Below, piece by piece: positions 31,320 through 40,899 of a DNA stretch of 64,000 nucleotides. The translations under genes were made by a program, and so were the position numbers. The stretch comes from Shewanella sp. HN-41 (GTDB lineage: Bacteria; Pseudomonadota; Gammaproteobacteria; Enterobacterales; Shewanellaceae): positions 62,001-126,000 of the forward strand of contig NZ_AFOZ01000014.1 of NCBI RefSeq assembly GCF_000217915.1, written 5' to 3'. Under the pieces are notes generated by a model. It made no database searches, was not told where the DNA came from, and worked only from the letters and a program-made list of their open reading frames with translations. How positions within the stretch are numbered: the first letter of the stretch is position 1; every line of letters begins with the position of its first letter.

Positions 31320-32258
31320 ATGGCCAATACAGCCCATGCTCTGGTACTCGAAGGACTTAAAAAAACCTATAAAGGCGGTGTCGAAGCGGTAAAAGGCATC
31401 AGTCTTGAGGTTAAGCAGGGGGACTTTTTTGCCTTACTCGGCCCAAATGGGGCAGGAAAATCCACCACAATTGGGATTATCAGCTCTTTAGTACAAAAGA
31501 GTGAAGGGACGGTAAAAGTCTTTGGTTATGATATAGATAAGCAGCTCGAACACGCCAAGCTTTGCATCGGTTTAGTGCCGCAGGAGTTCAACTTCAATCA
31601 GTTTGAAACCGTATTGCAAATTGTGGTGAACCAGGCTGGCTACTATGGTGTGCCAAAAACTGTGGCCCTTGAGCGTGCGCAAAAATATTTAAGTCAATTG
31701 GATTTATGGGAAAAACGCAACAGCCAGTCGCGGGAGTTATCTGGCGGTATGAAACGGCGTTTAATGATTGCCCGAGCCCTGATGCACGAACCTAAGTTAC
31801 TGATTTTAGATGAACCGACGGCTGGAGTGGATATAGAACTACGTCGCTCTATGTGGGCGTTTCTCAAGCAAATCAATCAGCAGGGCGTGACTATCATCCT
31901 CACAACCCATTACCTCGAAGAAGCCGAAATGCTCTGCCGTAACATTGGTATTATCGATAAGGGGATACTGGTTGAATGCACGAGTATGAAAGCGCTGCTC
32001 AGTAAGCTTAATATGGAAACCTTTATCCTCGATCTACGCCGGGATATACCCGTGGCACCTTCGCTCAATGGCATGGTCTGCCGTTTAACCGATCCCCATA
32101 CCTTAGAGGTGGATGTAGTCAAAGAGCATAATCTGAATGATGTTTTTAGCCAGTTAACCGCCGCCAATGTGGAAGTGTTATCGATGCGCAATAAGTCGAA
32201 TCGCTTAGAAGAACTCTTTGTTGAATTAGTGAAAAAAACGCCGGGGGCCAAGGCATGA
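31320..32258 (+). CDS. yadG: ABC transporter ATP-binding protein YadG
   Basis: A 312-residue ATPase, near-colinear with E. coli YadG. Walker A GPNGAGKST near residue 42, Q-loop VPQEFNFN, signature LSGGMKRRLMIARAL, Walker B LLILDEPTAGVD, and the H-loop in TTHYLEEAE. It pairs with the permease encoded next, with a 4-base ATGA overlap. The substrate is unknown; the pair belongs to the ABC-2 export group. Confidence 0.95.
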   Translation: MANTAHALVLEGLKKTYKGGVEAVKGISLEVKQGDFFALLGPNGAGKSTTIGIISSLVQKSEGTVKVFGYDIDKQLEHAKLCIGLVPQEFNFNQFETVLQIVVNQAGYYGVPKTVALERAQKYLSQLDLWEKRNSQSRELSGGMKRRLMIARALMHEPKLLILDEPTAGVDIELRRSMWAFLKQINQQGVTIILTTHYLEEAEMLCRNIGIIDKGILVECTSMKALLSKLNMETFILDLRRDIPVAPSLNGMVCRLTDPHTLEVDVVKEHNLNDVFSQLTAANVEVLSMRNKSNRLEELFVELVKKTPGAKA

Positions 32259-33025
32259 AACAGCTCTACTTTATCGCCTTTAAAAGTATTTTAACTAAAG
32301 AAATTAATCGGTTTACAAGGATTTGGATCCAGACTTTAGTACCACCAGCGATCACTATGACCTTGTATTTTTTGATTTTTGGTAATTTGGTCGGCAGCAG
32401 AATAGGGGAAATGGGCGGTGTGTCCTACATGGAGTTTATTGCCCCTGGTTTGATTATGATGTCGGTGATCACTAACTCTTACTCTAACGTAGCCAGTTCC
32501 TTTTACAGCGCTAAGTTTCAGCGTAACCTAGAAGAACTGATGGTTGCCCCTGTGCCCCATTATGTGATGATTGCGGGCTATGTTGGCGGTGGTGTCGCCC
32601 GAGGCTTGTGTGTGGGGTTAATAGTGACACTAGTGGCGATGTTCTTTGTCGATATTAGCCTGCACCATGCTGGCTTAGTGGTGATGACGGTCTTTTTGAC
32701 TTCAGTGTTATTCTCATTGGGTGGCCTTATCAATGCTGTATTTGCCAAAAGTTTCGACGATATCAGCATCATACCGACTTTTGTGCTCACACCATTAACC
32801 TATCTTGGCGGCGTGTTTTATTCCCTGTCACTCTTGCCATCCTTCTGGCAGGGCGTTTCATCCCTTAACCCCGTTGTGTATATGATCAACGTATTCCGCT
32901 ATGGATTTTTAGGGTTTGCCGATATTAGCATTCCCTTATCCATCGCCATTATGGTGGGTTTCTGTGCCGCGCTATGGGGCGTTGCTTATTACCTGATCTC
33001 CCGAGGAATAGGATTGCGAACTTAG
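32255..33025 (+). CDS. yadH: ABC-2 type permease YadH
   Basis: A 256-residue inner-membrane permease with six helices and the ABC-2 signature region LNPVVYMINVFRYGFLG. RNLEELMVAPVPHYVMI follows the second helix. Translationally coupled to YadG by the ATGA overlap; together they would form a homodimeric-type exporter. Ends at a bidirectional terminator. Confidence 0.95.
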   Translation: MKQLYFIAFKSILTKEINRFTRIWIQTLVPPAITMTLYFLIFGNLVGSRIGEMGGVSYMEFIAPGLIMMSVITNSYSNVASSFYSAKFQRNLEELMVAPVPHYVMIAGYVGGGVARGLCVGLIVTLVAMFFVDISLHHAGLVVMTVFLTSVLFSLGGLINAVFAKSFDDISIIPTFVLTPLTYLGGVFYSLSLLPSFWQGVSSLNPVVYMINVFRYGFLGFADISIPLSIAIMVGFCAALWGVAYYLISRGIGLRT

Positions 33026-33046
33026 TAGGTAGGTTGATAACCAAAT

Positions 33047-33075
33047 AAGAAGGGAGCCATTAGGCTCCCTTCTTC
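33047..33075. terminator. Bidirectional terminator between yadH and the S8 protease
   Basis: Stem AAGAAGGGAGCC (33047-33058) and GGCTCCCTTCTT (33063-33074), loop ATTA. Confidence 0.85.
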
Positions 33076-33089
33076 ATGTCCGTAGATTA

Positions 33090-36000
33090 TTACTTCATAC
33101 GGCGACGCATTGCCGCTAATGGTAATAACAGGGCTGTTAACCAACCAAGAGCACCACCACCAGATGATTCTGCTTCTTTAGCATTCACAGTAATAGTTGC
33201 CGTGCCTGCATCACTTTCTAGTTTTCCATCCGAAGCTGTCACTGAGAAAGTTAACACATGATCGCCACTAGGAGCAGCGAAGCTTATTGCGTTTCCACCG
33301 TTAGTAAACGCAACTTTAGTTCCGCCAGTCTGTACCCAGTTATAAGTTAAAACATCTTTATCAGCATCTTTACCATTTGCCTGGGCCGTTACAACAAAGC
33401 CTTCTGTACTTATCATCCCTGTAGGCGCCACTGTTGGCTTAGTATTGTTGATTAAGACAGTTATCTTAGCTGGCGTAGAAGTATTGCCCATAGTATCTAT
33501 GGCAGCGACTTCAAGCTCAATAGTGCCACTTTGTTGGTTAATAACAGCATCGTCACTCAATCTGACTGTACCGTCTTTAGCAACTAGTACCATACTGCTA
33601 TTGGAGCTGAGTGTCACAAACTCTGAGAATGGGCTGGTCAGCATATCAGGGTCTGTAGCCGTTATTTGGCCTAACACTGTGCCTGCAGCTGTGCCTTTAT
33701 CTACTGTCAGAGTTGTATCTGCTACTGTTGGAGCTGAGTTACCCTCATCGGTTGTATTGGCTACAACTGACATAGATCCCGAATCGGAGAGGAACATAAA
33801 GCCCTTCACATCATCGCCGACTTCAGCTTCTAAAAGAGCACTTGCTCCTGGCTTCAACTCAGTCACTTCTTTACCATCAGAATCGACTAACATTGCTGAT
33901 GTTCCTGAAGCGTCAAGAACGAGTGTCGCAACAGTGCTGTCCTCATCCCCTGATGGCGTTGGAGCCCAGTCGCTATCTTCGACACGATAGCGAACTTTAA
34001 TCGTTTTTCCTAAGTCGGTTTCGGTCAAACCTACATCTTCAAAGCACACTTTACTGGTTAAAAAGTCATTGCCAGTAACATGGAAAACGGGCTCTAAAAA
34101 TCCGTCTGATGTGCCGTATGGAGAGACTAAACCGTAAATCGATCTTGGGTACGCATCGTCAAACCAGTTTAAGTTTACTGTTGCTGCGGTATAGTCCCAA
34201 ACACCATCATTATTGAGGTCATAGTCAACATTGTAACTTGCAGTTAAGGCATGAACGATAGGATCGCGCATTTGTAGCGTGTTATAGATGGCAATACCTG
34301 CGTCACATGAACTACTTAATAAGAGTTCACTTGATGCATTGAGTAAATCGTGACGCTTTGATGCATCAACTGGGCTTGTTGCAATTAACGGTGCTGTGAA
34401 TGGATCTGTGATGGACGTAGCACCAATGTTGGTTAGTGTACGAACTAGGCCCGCTTCAGTTGCTTCAGTTGCGACTGAAATTGCCGCTGCAGCTTTTGGC
34501 AAAATATGATAAACCAAATGCAGTGCTTTTTCTTCGCCATCCATAAACTGGATCGCACCATCATACTCAGACAATGTCAGCGCAGTAGAAGCATCTGCTG
34601 CAGTGCCATCAAGTTCATATGATGAAGTTAGTGACCATTCAGGCAGTTTGGTGGGGTCAATGGTCGCTGTAACATCAAAATCAATAGTTTGCCCAGCAGG
34701 AATGGTCACGCTTGTTGGTAACGCAAAGCTGAGTGCACCGGAATCTAAGTCATTCTGGAAACGTTGATCGACTTTTAATGTGTAAGTTTTTTCAGCCGTT
34801 GAGAAGTTTTTAACTGTGACTGTTTTAGTCATAGTGGTTGTTTTATTAAGAGCAAGCAAACCAAAAGCGAGTGCTGCTTGGTTTGTTTCTTTGTTCCAAG
34901 CTGCGACAGGAAGATTTATCGCTTTCTCAACATCGACCAGTCCTGAACCAATATAACTAATCGGTGCTAATTCAGTATCTGGGTTAATTTCTTTTGGCTC
35001 AAGCGTTATATCTAAGTTAGCTGCGTTCATTATCGTAGCTTTAACTTCAAATGCATTGCGATGGGGTAAAGCTTCACGGATGATGCTGACTGCACCAGCT
35101 GTGATAGGGCTGGAGAATGAAGTACCACTAATTGGCGTTAATTCATCTCCGTAACCAGGGTGAGCGGTCAGAATATCTGTGCCTGGAGCTGTAATTTCTG
35201 GCTTTAAAGTGCCTGCAATTGATGGTCCACGTGAAGTAAAGGTTGCTATTGCACCTGCAGTAGTGACTTCAGTTGATGAAATGTTAAATGGTACATCTCC
35301 AGCTGTTAGGGCCGTTTTGATTACATCACCATCTTCTTTAGAAACCATTACCGAAGGTATGGTGATATTATTGTCCGTGCCACCCATGACAATGGCACCA
35401 GCGTTAGCGGCGTTATTGGCGACGATAACAAATGACGCGCCTTTCAATTGTGCATTTAATACCTTAACAACGAAGCCGCAAGTACCACGATCAATTAATA
35501 CGGTTTTGCCAGTTAAATCTTCTGTATAGGCTGCGCAACCATTCTTATTAGCTGCGGGATAGACAAGCGGAGCTGTTGTATTAGTGAAGCTATAAACATT
35601 CGACTTATTAAAACCTGCAGCAACAGCCGTGACTGAATTACCCGCAATCAGTGCTTCTACTTTACCGACTTTTGTCGTTGGGTGTGTCATTGCACCTACA
35701 GATAGTGCGCTGTTCGTCGTACTAGGACCTCCGACCACAAAAGGTGTTGGGCCATCATTTCCCGCAGAAATAACTAGGTTCACACCCAGCTGAACCATCT
35801 CATCAATCATCACTTGAACGGCACCGCCGTCAGTATCACCAAAGTCACCGCCTAATGACATGTTTACTGTATCCACGCGGTCGCCAATATCGCCATCACC
35901 GTTAGGATCCATTGAAGCTTCCAGGGCATTTAATTGTGCAATACCAGAACAACCAGAATTACAAACTGAATAAACGAGTAGTTCTACATCAGGAGCTGTG

Positions 36001-36719
36001 CCAACCACAGAATGGCTGACATGTGTACCGTGGTTGGTGGTAGCATCAATTGGATTTGGATCGTTATTAACGAAGTCCCAACCACCAATGATTTTACCTT
36101 GTGGCCAGTTTGGTTGTTCACTCTTTGCCGCAACGGCCGCTTGGTAATCTGCAACTAAACCAGAACCGCCGAGGGCTTTATGAGTGTAGTCAACACCAGT
36201 ATCCAAAACTGCAACTTTTTGGCCTTTACCCGAGGCAACACCTGCCTCAATGACTGCTTTGGCTTTTATATATTCAGCGCTATCTGCGACATCTAGTTTG
36301 TAGTCATAGATAGGTAAAATATCTGCAACTTCAGGATTTTTAAGTAAAGAGACAAGTTTTTTACGATCACCTTGAACAACAATAGAATTCACTAATTTTG
36401 AGGTGGTTGCGACAATTTTAATGTCAGCATCCATACTTTGAATCGCATTTCTAACATTGGCCTGTGAGCTTTCAATGTTGCTCATTACTGATTGTTGGTT
36501 AAAACCCTTCTGCTGACTTTGTTGGGCAAGTGAAGGCGATTTAAGTTTGATCATCCAAGCAACAGCTTGCTTTTGCTCATTGTTTCCATTTTTTGAAACG
36601 CTGAGACCAGCATACTTATCTGTGGTTTGGTTGGTCGTATTGTATTGAGCTGTTGTACCAGCAATGGCCGCACTTGATAGTAGGGCAGCAGATATAGCAA
36701 TCGATAGTTTTGTCTTCAC
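33090..36719 (-). CDS. Secreted S8 subtilisin-like protease with PA domain and GlyGly-CTERM
   Basis: A 1209-residue exported protease. Signal peptide 1-20; an inhibitor-I9-like propeptide about 50-140; S8 catalytic domain with Asp173 (AVLDTGVDYTH), His230 (NHGTHVSH), oxyanion Asn321 (SAGNDGP) and Ser534 (SGTSFSSP). A PA domain is inserted at about 385-480 (LIDRGTCGFVVK). The C-terminal half holds fibronectin- and cadherin-like beta domains, then a GGG linker, hydrophobic helix and basic tail (SSGGGALGWLTALLLPLAA, MRRRMK), the GlyGly-CTERM signal processed by rhombosortase in type-II-secreting bacteria. The start is GTG 36719, preceded by AGGAAGA. The partner rhombosortase is not in this window. 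Confidence 0.93.
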   Translation of the reverse strand: MKTKLSIAISAALLSSAAIAGTTAQYNTTNQTTDKYAGLSVSKNGNNEQKQAVAWMIKLKSPSLAQQSQQKGFNQQSVMSNIESSQANVRNAIQSMDADIKIVATTSKLVNSIVVQGDRKKLVSLLKNPEVADILPIYDYKLDVADSAEYIKAKAVIEAGVASGKGQKVAVLDTGVDYTHKALGGSGLVADYQAAVAAKSEQPNWPQGKIIGGWDFVNNDPNPIDATTNHGTHVSHSVVGTAPDVELLVYSVCNSGCSGIAQLNALEASMDPNGDGDIGDRVDTVNMSLGGDFGDTDGGAVQVMIDEMVQLGVNLVISAGNDGPTPFVVGGPSTTNSALSVGAMTHPTTKVGKVEALIAGNSVTAVAAGFNKSNVYSFTNTTAPLVYPAANKNGCAAYTEDLTGKTVLIDRGTCGFVVKVLNAQLKGASFVIVANNAANAGAIVMGGTDNNITIPSVMVSKEDGDVIKTALTAGDVPFNISSTEVTTAGAIATFTSRGPSIAGTLKPEITAPGTDILTAHPGYGDELTPISGTSFSSPITAGAVSIIREALPHRNAFEVKATIMNAANLDITLEPKEINPDTELAPISYIGSGLVDVEKAINLPVAAWNKETNQAALAFGLLALNKTTTMTKTVTVKNFSTAEKTYTLKVDQRFQNDLDSGALSFALPTSVTIPAGQTIDFDVTATIDPTKLPEWSLTSSYELDGTAADASTALTLSEYDGAIQFMDGEEKALHLVYHILPKAAAAISVATEATEAGLVRTLTNIGATSITDPFTAPLIATSPVDASKRHDLLNASSELLLSSSCDAGIAIYNTLQMRDPIVHALTASYNVDYDLNNDGVWDYTAATVNLNWFDDAYPRSIYGLVSPYGTSDGFLEPVFHVTGNDFLTSKVCFEDVGLTETDLGKTIKVRYRVEDSDWAPTPSGDEDSTVATLVLDASGTSAMLVDSDGKEVTELKPGASALLEAEVGDDVKGFMFLSDSGSMSVVANTTDEGNSAPTVADTTLTVDKGTAAGTVLGQITATDPDMLTSPFSEFVTLSSNSSMVLVAKDGTVRLSDDAVINQQSGTIELEVAAIDTMGNTSTPAKITVLINNTKPTVAPTGMISTEGFVVTAQANGKDADKDVLTYNWVQTGGTKVAFTNGGNAISFAAPSGDHVLTFSVTASDGKLESDAGTATITVNAKEAESSGGGALGWLTALLLPLAAMRRRMK

Positions 36720-36923
36720 AACTTCTTCCTTGTCAATAAATGTACAAGCACTTTGTAAATCGCGCCCGTTAATTAATTGTTATAGTAATGCTGCGCTCTA
36801 TTGGCGTTAGCAATGAAGTTGTAACACAAAAATGTTTTATGGTTAACACTTTTGGTTGAAAAAAGACTTATATCACATTTTACAGTATTTTATTCTGATT
36901 GTAATAACTTAGCACATTTCCAT

Positions 36924-37385
36924 TTAAGGCTTAACAGCCCTGACAATCGGGTTTTGCAGGCTGATGAGTGTTTCAGTCGATTGGATTTCATCGATGGATT
37001 GAATGCGATTGATGAGTACGTGCTGCAGGCCATCGATGGATTGGCACATTACCTTTACAAAGATGCTGTAGTTGCCTGTGGTGTAATAGGCTTCGACCAC
37101 TTCTTCGAGGGCATTGAGTTTGGCGATTGCGGCGGGGTAATCACCCGCGCTTTTTAGATTGATGCCGATAAAGCAGCAAACATCATAGCCCAGTGCCTTA
37201 GGATTAACTGTAATCTGTGCGCCTGTGATTATGCCCGCTTGTTTCATTTTTTCTACCCGAACATGGATAGTGCCTGCACTCACTGCGAAACGTTTAGCGA
37301 GTTCGGCAAAGGGGGTACGCGCATCCTGCATTAGGGCTTCGAGTATATGATTATCAAGCTGATCACGTTGAAATGCGGTTTCCAT
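36924..37385 (-). CDS. asnC: AsnC/Lrp-family transcriptional regulator
   Basis: A 153-residue regulator (E. coli AsnC 152). N-terminal HTH: LDNHILEALMQDARTPFAEL and VSAGTIHVRVEKMKQAG; C-terminal RAM ligand-binding domain: ALGYDVCCFIGINLKSAGDY and VVEAYYTTGNYSIFVKV, which is the AsnC-type effector loop. The start is ATG 37385 with GAGAG upstream; the frame to 37418 is longer but unsupported. E. coli AsnC responds to asparagine; the asnA gene is not next to it here, so the assignment rests on sequence resemblance. Confidence 0.88.
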   Translation of the reverse strand: METAFQRDQLDNHILEALMQDARTPFAELAKRFAVSAGTIHVRVEKMKQAGIITGAQITVNPKALGYDVCCFIGINLKSAGDYPAAIAKLNALEEVVEAYYTTGNYSIFVKVMCQSIDGLQHVLINRIQSIDEIQSTETLISLQNPIVRAVKP

Positions 37386-37480
37386 AAACAAACTCTCTAT
37401 AACATAATGAATTGTCATAAAGTTACGTTTTTTTATGGGGAATTGCTACTGCTTTTGCGGTTATCCGTTAATTTTAGTGA

Positions 37481-38161
37481 TCATTGTTCGCCCAGTGGCT
37501 CACAAAATGGCGCTTCGGCGCTAAAAGTCATACTGACGCCTGTATATGGGTGCTTAATCGTGAGTTCTGCTGCATGTAGCAGAAGACGAGGGGCTAAGGA
37601 TTTAGCGAGCGGATCGGCATAGAAACCGTCCCCTAGGATTGGGTGCCCTATCGCCATCATATGAACTCTTAATTGATGTGAGCGGCCGGTGATGGGGGTG
37701 AGTTTGACTAAGGTTGAGCGTTTGGCTCGGCTTAACACTTCATAGTGCGTCAATGAGGGTTTACCGAGCAGATGATCGACCTTCTGTTTAGGGCGATTTG
37801 GCCAGTCACAGATCAGTGGGTAATCGACGCTGCCAGTGTGGTGCTTAATGTGGCCTGCCACCCGCGCGATATAGGTTTTGCTGGTTTCTCTGTCGTGGAA
37901 TTGACGTTTTAGCTCACGCTCGGCACTGCGGATCAGGGCGACGACTATCACGCCCGAAGTGGCCATATCGAGGCGATGAACGATTTGGCAGTGGGGATGC
38001 TCGGCTTTTACACGGGCATAGACACTGTCATAGTGGGCGGGATCTCGACCGGGCACCGACAGTAATCCCGAGGGTTTGTTGATAACGATAATGTCTTTAT
38101 CTTGATAAAGAATATCGAGCCAAGGTGTGGTCGGTGGTTGGTAAATAAAATCAGTCATCAT
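37481..38161 (-). CDS. rluA: rRNA/tRNA pseudouridine synthase RluA
   Basis: Dual-specificity pseudouridine synthase for 23S rRNA U746 and tRNA U32. The 226-residue protein has the catalytic-Asp motif HRLDMATSGVIVVAL, the PSGLLSVPGRDPAHYDSV region, ICDWPNRPKQKVDHLLG and ITGRSHQLRVHMMAIGHPI, closely matching E. coli RluA and its short length without an S4 domain. Stands alone, divergent from rlhA. Confidence 0.94.
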   Translation of the reverse strand: MMTDFIYQPPTTPWLDILYQDKDIIVINKPSGLLSVPGRDPAHYDSVYARVKAEHPHCQIVHRLDMATSGVIVVALIRSAERELKRQFHDRETSKTYIARVAGHIKHHTGSVDYPLICDWPNRPKQKVDHLLGKPSLTHYEVLSRAKRSTLVKLTPITGRSHQLRVHMMAIGHPILGDGFYADPLAKSLAPRLLLHAAELTIKHPYTGVSMTFSAEAPFCEPLGEQ

Positions 38162-38348
38162 AGTGCCTATTCGTCAATGCGCGGCAAAGATACCCTGCTA
38201 GGCTTGAGGGTGCAAGTGCGGCCTTGAAAGATGCCTGCGCGAGAGTGAACTAAAGCGCATTAGTTGATGATTTGCTGATAGAGGTGTTTTTCAGTTCTTG
38301 CTATACTCCCGTCCTTTTCGTTACCGATTATTTTGAGCCTGTGAAGCC

Positions 38349-40265
38349 ATGAGCCAGCCAGAAATTTACACACCAGAGAATCTTTCTCACGTCCATAACC
38401 GCCTTGAGTTATTGGCGCCAGCAAAGAATGCCGATTATGGTATCGAAGCCATTCGCCACGGTGCGGATGCGGTATATATTGGTGGTCCTGCGTTTGGGGC
38501 GCGGGCAACGGCTGGTAACAGTGTTGAAGATATCGCTCGCCTGTGTGCCTATGCCCATCAATACCATGCTCAAGTGTTTGTGGCGCTCAATACTATCCTG
38601 ATGGACAATGAGCTGGATGCGGCTGAAAAACTGATTTGGGAAGTGTACGAAGCCGGCGCCGATGCACTGATTGTACAGGATATGGGCGTGTTACAACTCA
38701 ATTTGCCGCCTATTGCCTTGCATGCCAGTACCCAAATGGATAACCGTAACCCTGAAAAGGTTGCCTTCTTAGAGCAAGTTGGCTTCTCCCAGGTGGTGCT
38801 CGCCCGTGAGCTTGGCCTAAGCCAAATTCGTGAAGTGGCGGCGCACACTAATATGCAGCTGGAATTCTTTATCCACGGTGCACTTTGTGTGGCTTTTAGT
38901 GGTTTATGTAACTTGAGCCATGCCTTTAGTAATCGCAGCGCAAACCGCGGTGAGTGCTCACAAATGTGCCGTTTGCCGGGGAATTTAAAAACTCGAGCGG
39001 GGGATGTGTTAGCGCAGAATGAGCATTTATTGTCCCTCAAGGACAATAACCAGACCGATAACCTCGAAGCCTTAATCGATGCGGGTATTCGTTCATTTAA
39101 GATTGAAGGCCGCCTCAAGGATTTAAGCTACGTTAAAAACGTCACCGCCCATTATCGTCAAAAATTAGATGCGATCATTGCCCGCCGTCCCGAATTTGTG
39201 GCGTCGTCCCACGGTCGCTGCGAACATACTTTTACCCCAGATCCTGAGAAAACCTTTAACCGTGGCAGCACAGATTATTTTGTCCATGAGCGTAGCCAAG
39301 GGATCAAGGATTTCCGCTCGCCTAAGTATATTGGTCAGGATGTGGGCCAAGTGGTTGCCATTGGTAAAGATTTTATTCAAGTCAGCTCAACCCATACCTT
39401 CAATAATGGCGACGGTTTAGCCTACTTTCCGCCAAATTATGCGATGGCAAAACAATCCGATGACAAACTCCAAGGCCTGCGGGTTAACCGCGCCGAAGGG
39501 TACAAACTCCATGTATTGCAGGTGCCAAAGGATTTAAAAGTCGGTATGACCTTATACCGTAACCACAATCAAGCCTTTGAAACCTTATTATCTAAGGAAT
39601 CATCTAAGCGGATCATTGGCGTGGATATGCGCTTAATCGATACCGCAGCGGGGGTGGCGCTGACTTTAACGGATGTGTATGGCTTGAGCGCAACGGTTGA
39701 ACTTGAAGTTGAAAAGACGCCCGCAACCGATGCCGAAAAAACCTTGCAGGCTATCCGTACACAACTTGCAAAGCTGGGCAGCACAGATTTTGTTGCCCGC
39801 CAAATCAGTATTGAAACCGCTAAGCCATGGTTCCTACCTGCATCGGTGTTGAATGGTTTACGTCGTGATGCAGTCGCTGCACTCGAGCTTGCCCGTGTAG
39901 CAGGGTATCAGCGTCCTAAACCGTGGAAATATAATCAAGATGCGGTCTATCCGGTTAAACATTTGAGTTACTTAGGTAACGTAGCCAATGAAAAGGCCAA
40001 GAGTTTTTATCAACGCCACGGTGTGATTGAAATTCAAGATACCTATGAGAAAAACGGTGTCACCGAAGATGTGCCTTTGATGATCACTAAGCATTGTCTC
40101 AGGTTTAACTTCAATCTTTGTCCTAAAGAAGTGCCAGGTATCAAAGCCGATCCTATGGTGCTTGAAATCGGCAACGATGTGCTTAAGTTGGTCTTTGATT
40201 GTCCAAAATGTGAAATGATGGTGGTGGGTGAAAACCGCCAAGTTCGTGGCCAGAAGCATCTCTAA
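38349..40265 (+). CDS. rlhA: 23S rRNA C2501 hydroxylation protein RlhA (U32 family)
   Basis: A 638-residue U32-family protein of YdcP/RlhA length (E. coli 653), which makes 5-hydroxycytidine at C2501 of 23S rRNA. The N-terminal LELLAPAKNADYGIEAI and GADAVYIGGPAFGAR are typical; the cysteine-containing core IHGALCVAFSGLCNLSH and SANRGECSQMCRLPG would bind an iron-sulfur cluster. A DUF3656-like middle domain and a C-terminal cysteine pair (FDCPKCEMM) follow. It is much longer than the tRNA-hydroxylating TrhP (about 450), which decides the assignment. Confidence 0.92.
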   Translation: MSQPEIYTPENLSHVHNRLELLAPAKNADYGIEAIRHGADAVYIGGPAFGARATAGNSVEDIARLCAYAHQYHAQVFVALNTILMDNELDAAEKLIWEVYEAGADALIVQDMGVLQLNLPPIALHASTQMDNRNPEKVAFLEQVGFSQVVLARELGLSQIREVAAHTNMQLEFFIHGALCVAFSGLCNLSHAFSNRSANRGECSQMCRLPGNLKTRAGDVLAQNEHLLSLKDNNQTDNLEALIDAGIRSFKIEGRLKDLSYVKNVTAHYRQKLDAIIARRPEFVASSHGRCEHTFTPDPEKTFNRGSTDYFVHERSQGIKDFRSPKYIGQDVGQVVAIGKDFIQVSSTHTFNNGDGLAYFPPNYAMAKQSDDKLQGLRVNRAEGYKLHVLQVPKDLKVGMTLYRNHNQAFETLLSKESSKRIIGVDMRLIDTAAGVALTLTDVYGLSATVELEVEKTPATDAEKTLQAIRTQLAKLGSTDFVARQISIETAKPWFLPASVLNGLRRDAVAALELARVAGYQRPKPWKYNQDAVYPVKHLSYLGNVANEKAKSFYQRHGVIEIQDTYEKNGVTEDVPLMITKHCLRFNFNLCPKEVPGIKADPMVLEIGNDVLKLVFDCPKCEMMVVGENRQVRGQKHL

Positions 40266-40435
40266 ATAGCGGCTTTGAGCTGTAGATGATCTGGGCATGA
40301 GTTCGCATTTAACGGTAAATCAGCGTTAAAGTGATCTTTAAAGCCCCGTTTATGTCCGCCCATTAACTTGTGTTGCACAGGGGGTAATGAGCGGATATCT
40401 TATTGAAAATAAAATTAATAATAAGGGATGTAAAT

Positions 40436-40810
40436 ATGGGATTATTAGACGGTTTACTGGGCAATGCCTCCGAGGTGGATTTACAGGAACTTGCCGAGGA
40501 ATTAAGGCCGATTATGGGGATCCAGGAAGAACTCAAACTTGCCTATAAAGTGATCCGCGATCTGTTTATTTTTACCAATAAACGCCTGATCTTAATTGAT
40601 AAACAGGGTATGACGGGTAAAAAAGTCACTTATCATTCAGTGCCCTATAAATCTATTACCCATTTTGAAGTGGAAACCACAGGCCACTTCGATATGGATG
40701 CAGAGCTTAAAATTTGGATCTCAGGGCAGAGTGAGCCGTTAGTCAAAGAGCTTAAACGCGGCACCGATGTTGTCGGTATTCAAAAAACTATCGCCACTTT
40801 TGCACTTTAG
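40436..40810 (+). CDS. Bacterial PH-domain protein (bPH_1/YvbH-like)
   Basis: A 124-residue single bacterial pleckstrin-homology domain, recognised from MGLLDGLLGNASEVD, IRDLFIFTNKRLILIDKQGMTGKK and the VPYKSITHFEVETTGHFDMDAE strand pair. No membrane segment. Such proteins are common and their ligands unknown. ATG 40436 follows AAGGGAT; the earlier TTG at 40403 is not supported. Followed by a terminator shared with the convergent MORN gene. Confidence 0.88.
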   Translation: MGLLDGLLGNASEVDLQELAEELRPIMGIQEELKLAYKVIRDLFIFTNKRLILIDKQGMTGKKVTYHSVPYKSITHFEVETTGHFDMDAELKIWISGQSEPLVKELKRGTDVVGIQKTIATFAL

Positions 40811-40840
40811 TTTTCTGTTTATTATTTTTCTACAGCGTTC

Positions 40841-40879
40841 TAAGGCAAGCCTTATTTTATATAGGCTTGCCTTAATTTT
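40841..40879. terminator. Terminator between the bPH gene and the MORN-repeat gene
   Basis: Stem TAAGGCAAGCC (40841-40851) and GGCTTGCCTTA (40864-40874), loop TTATTTTATATA, followed by ATTTTA. Confidence 0.8.
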
Positions 40880-40899
40880 ACCGCCCTAAATACTCAAAA

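Noticed and set aside
33445..33990. 181-codon plus-strand frame opposite the S8 protease
   Set aside because: It is a shadow of the protease gene, which has a signal peptide, catalytic triad and domain structure; the opposite frame has none.
38570..39118. 182-codon minus-strand frame inside rlhA
   Set aside because: Antisense shadow of a gene with clear U32 motifs; no ribosome site.
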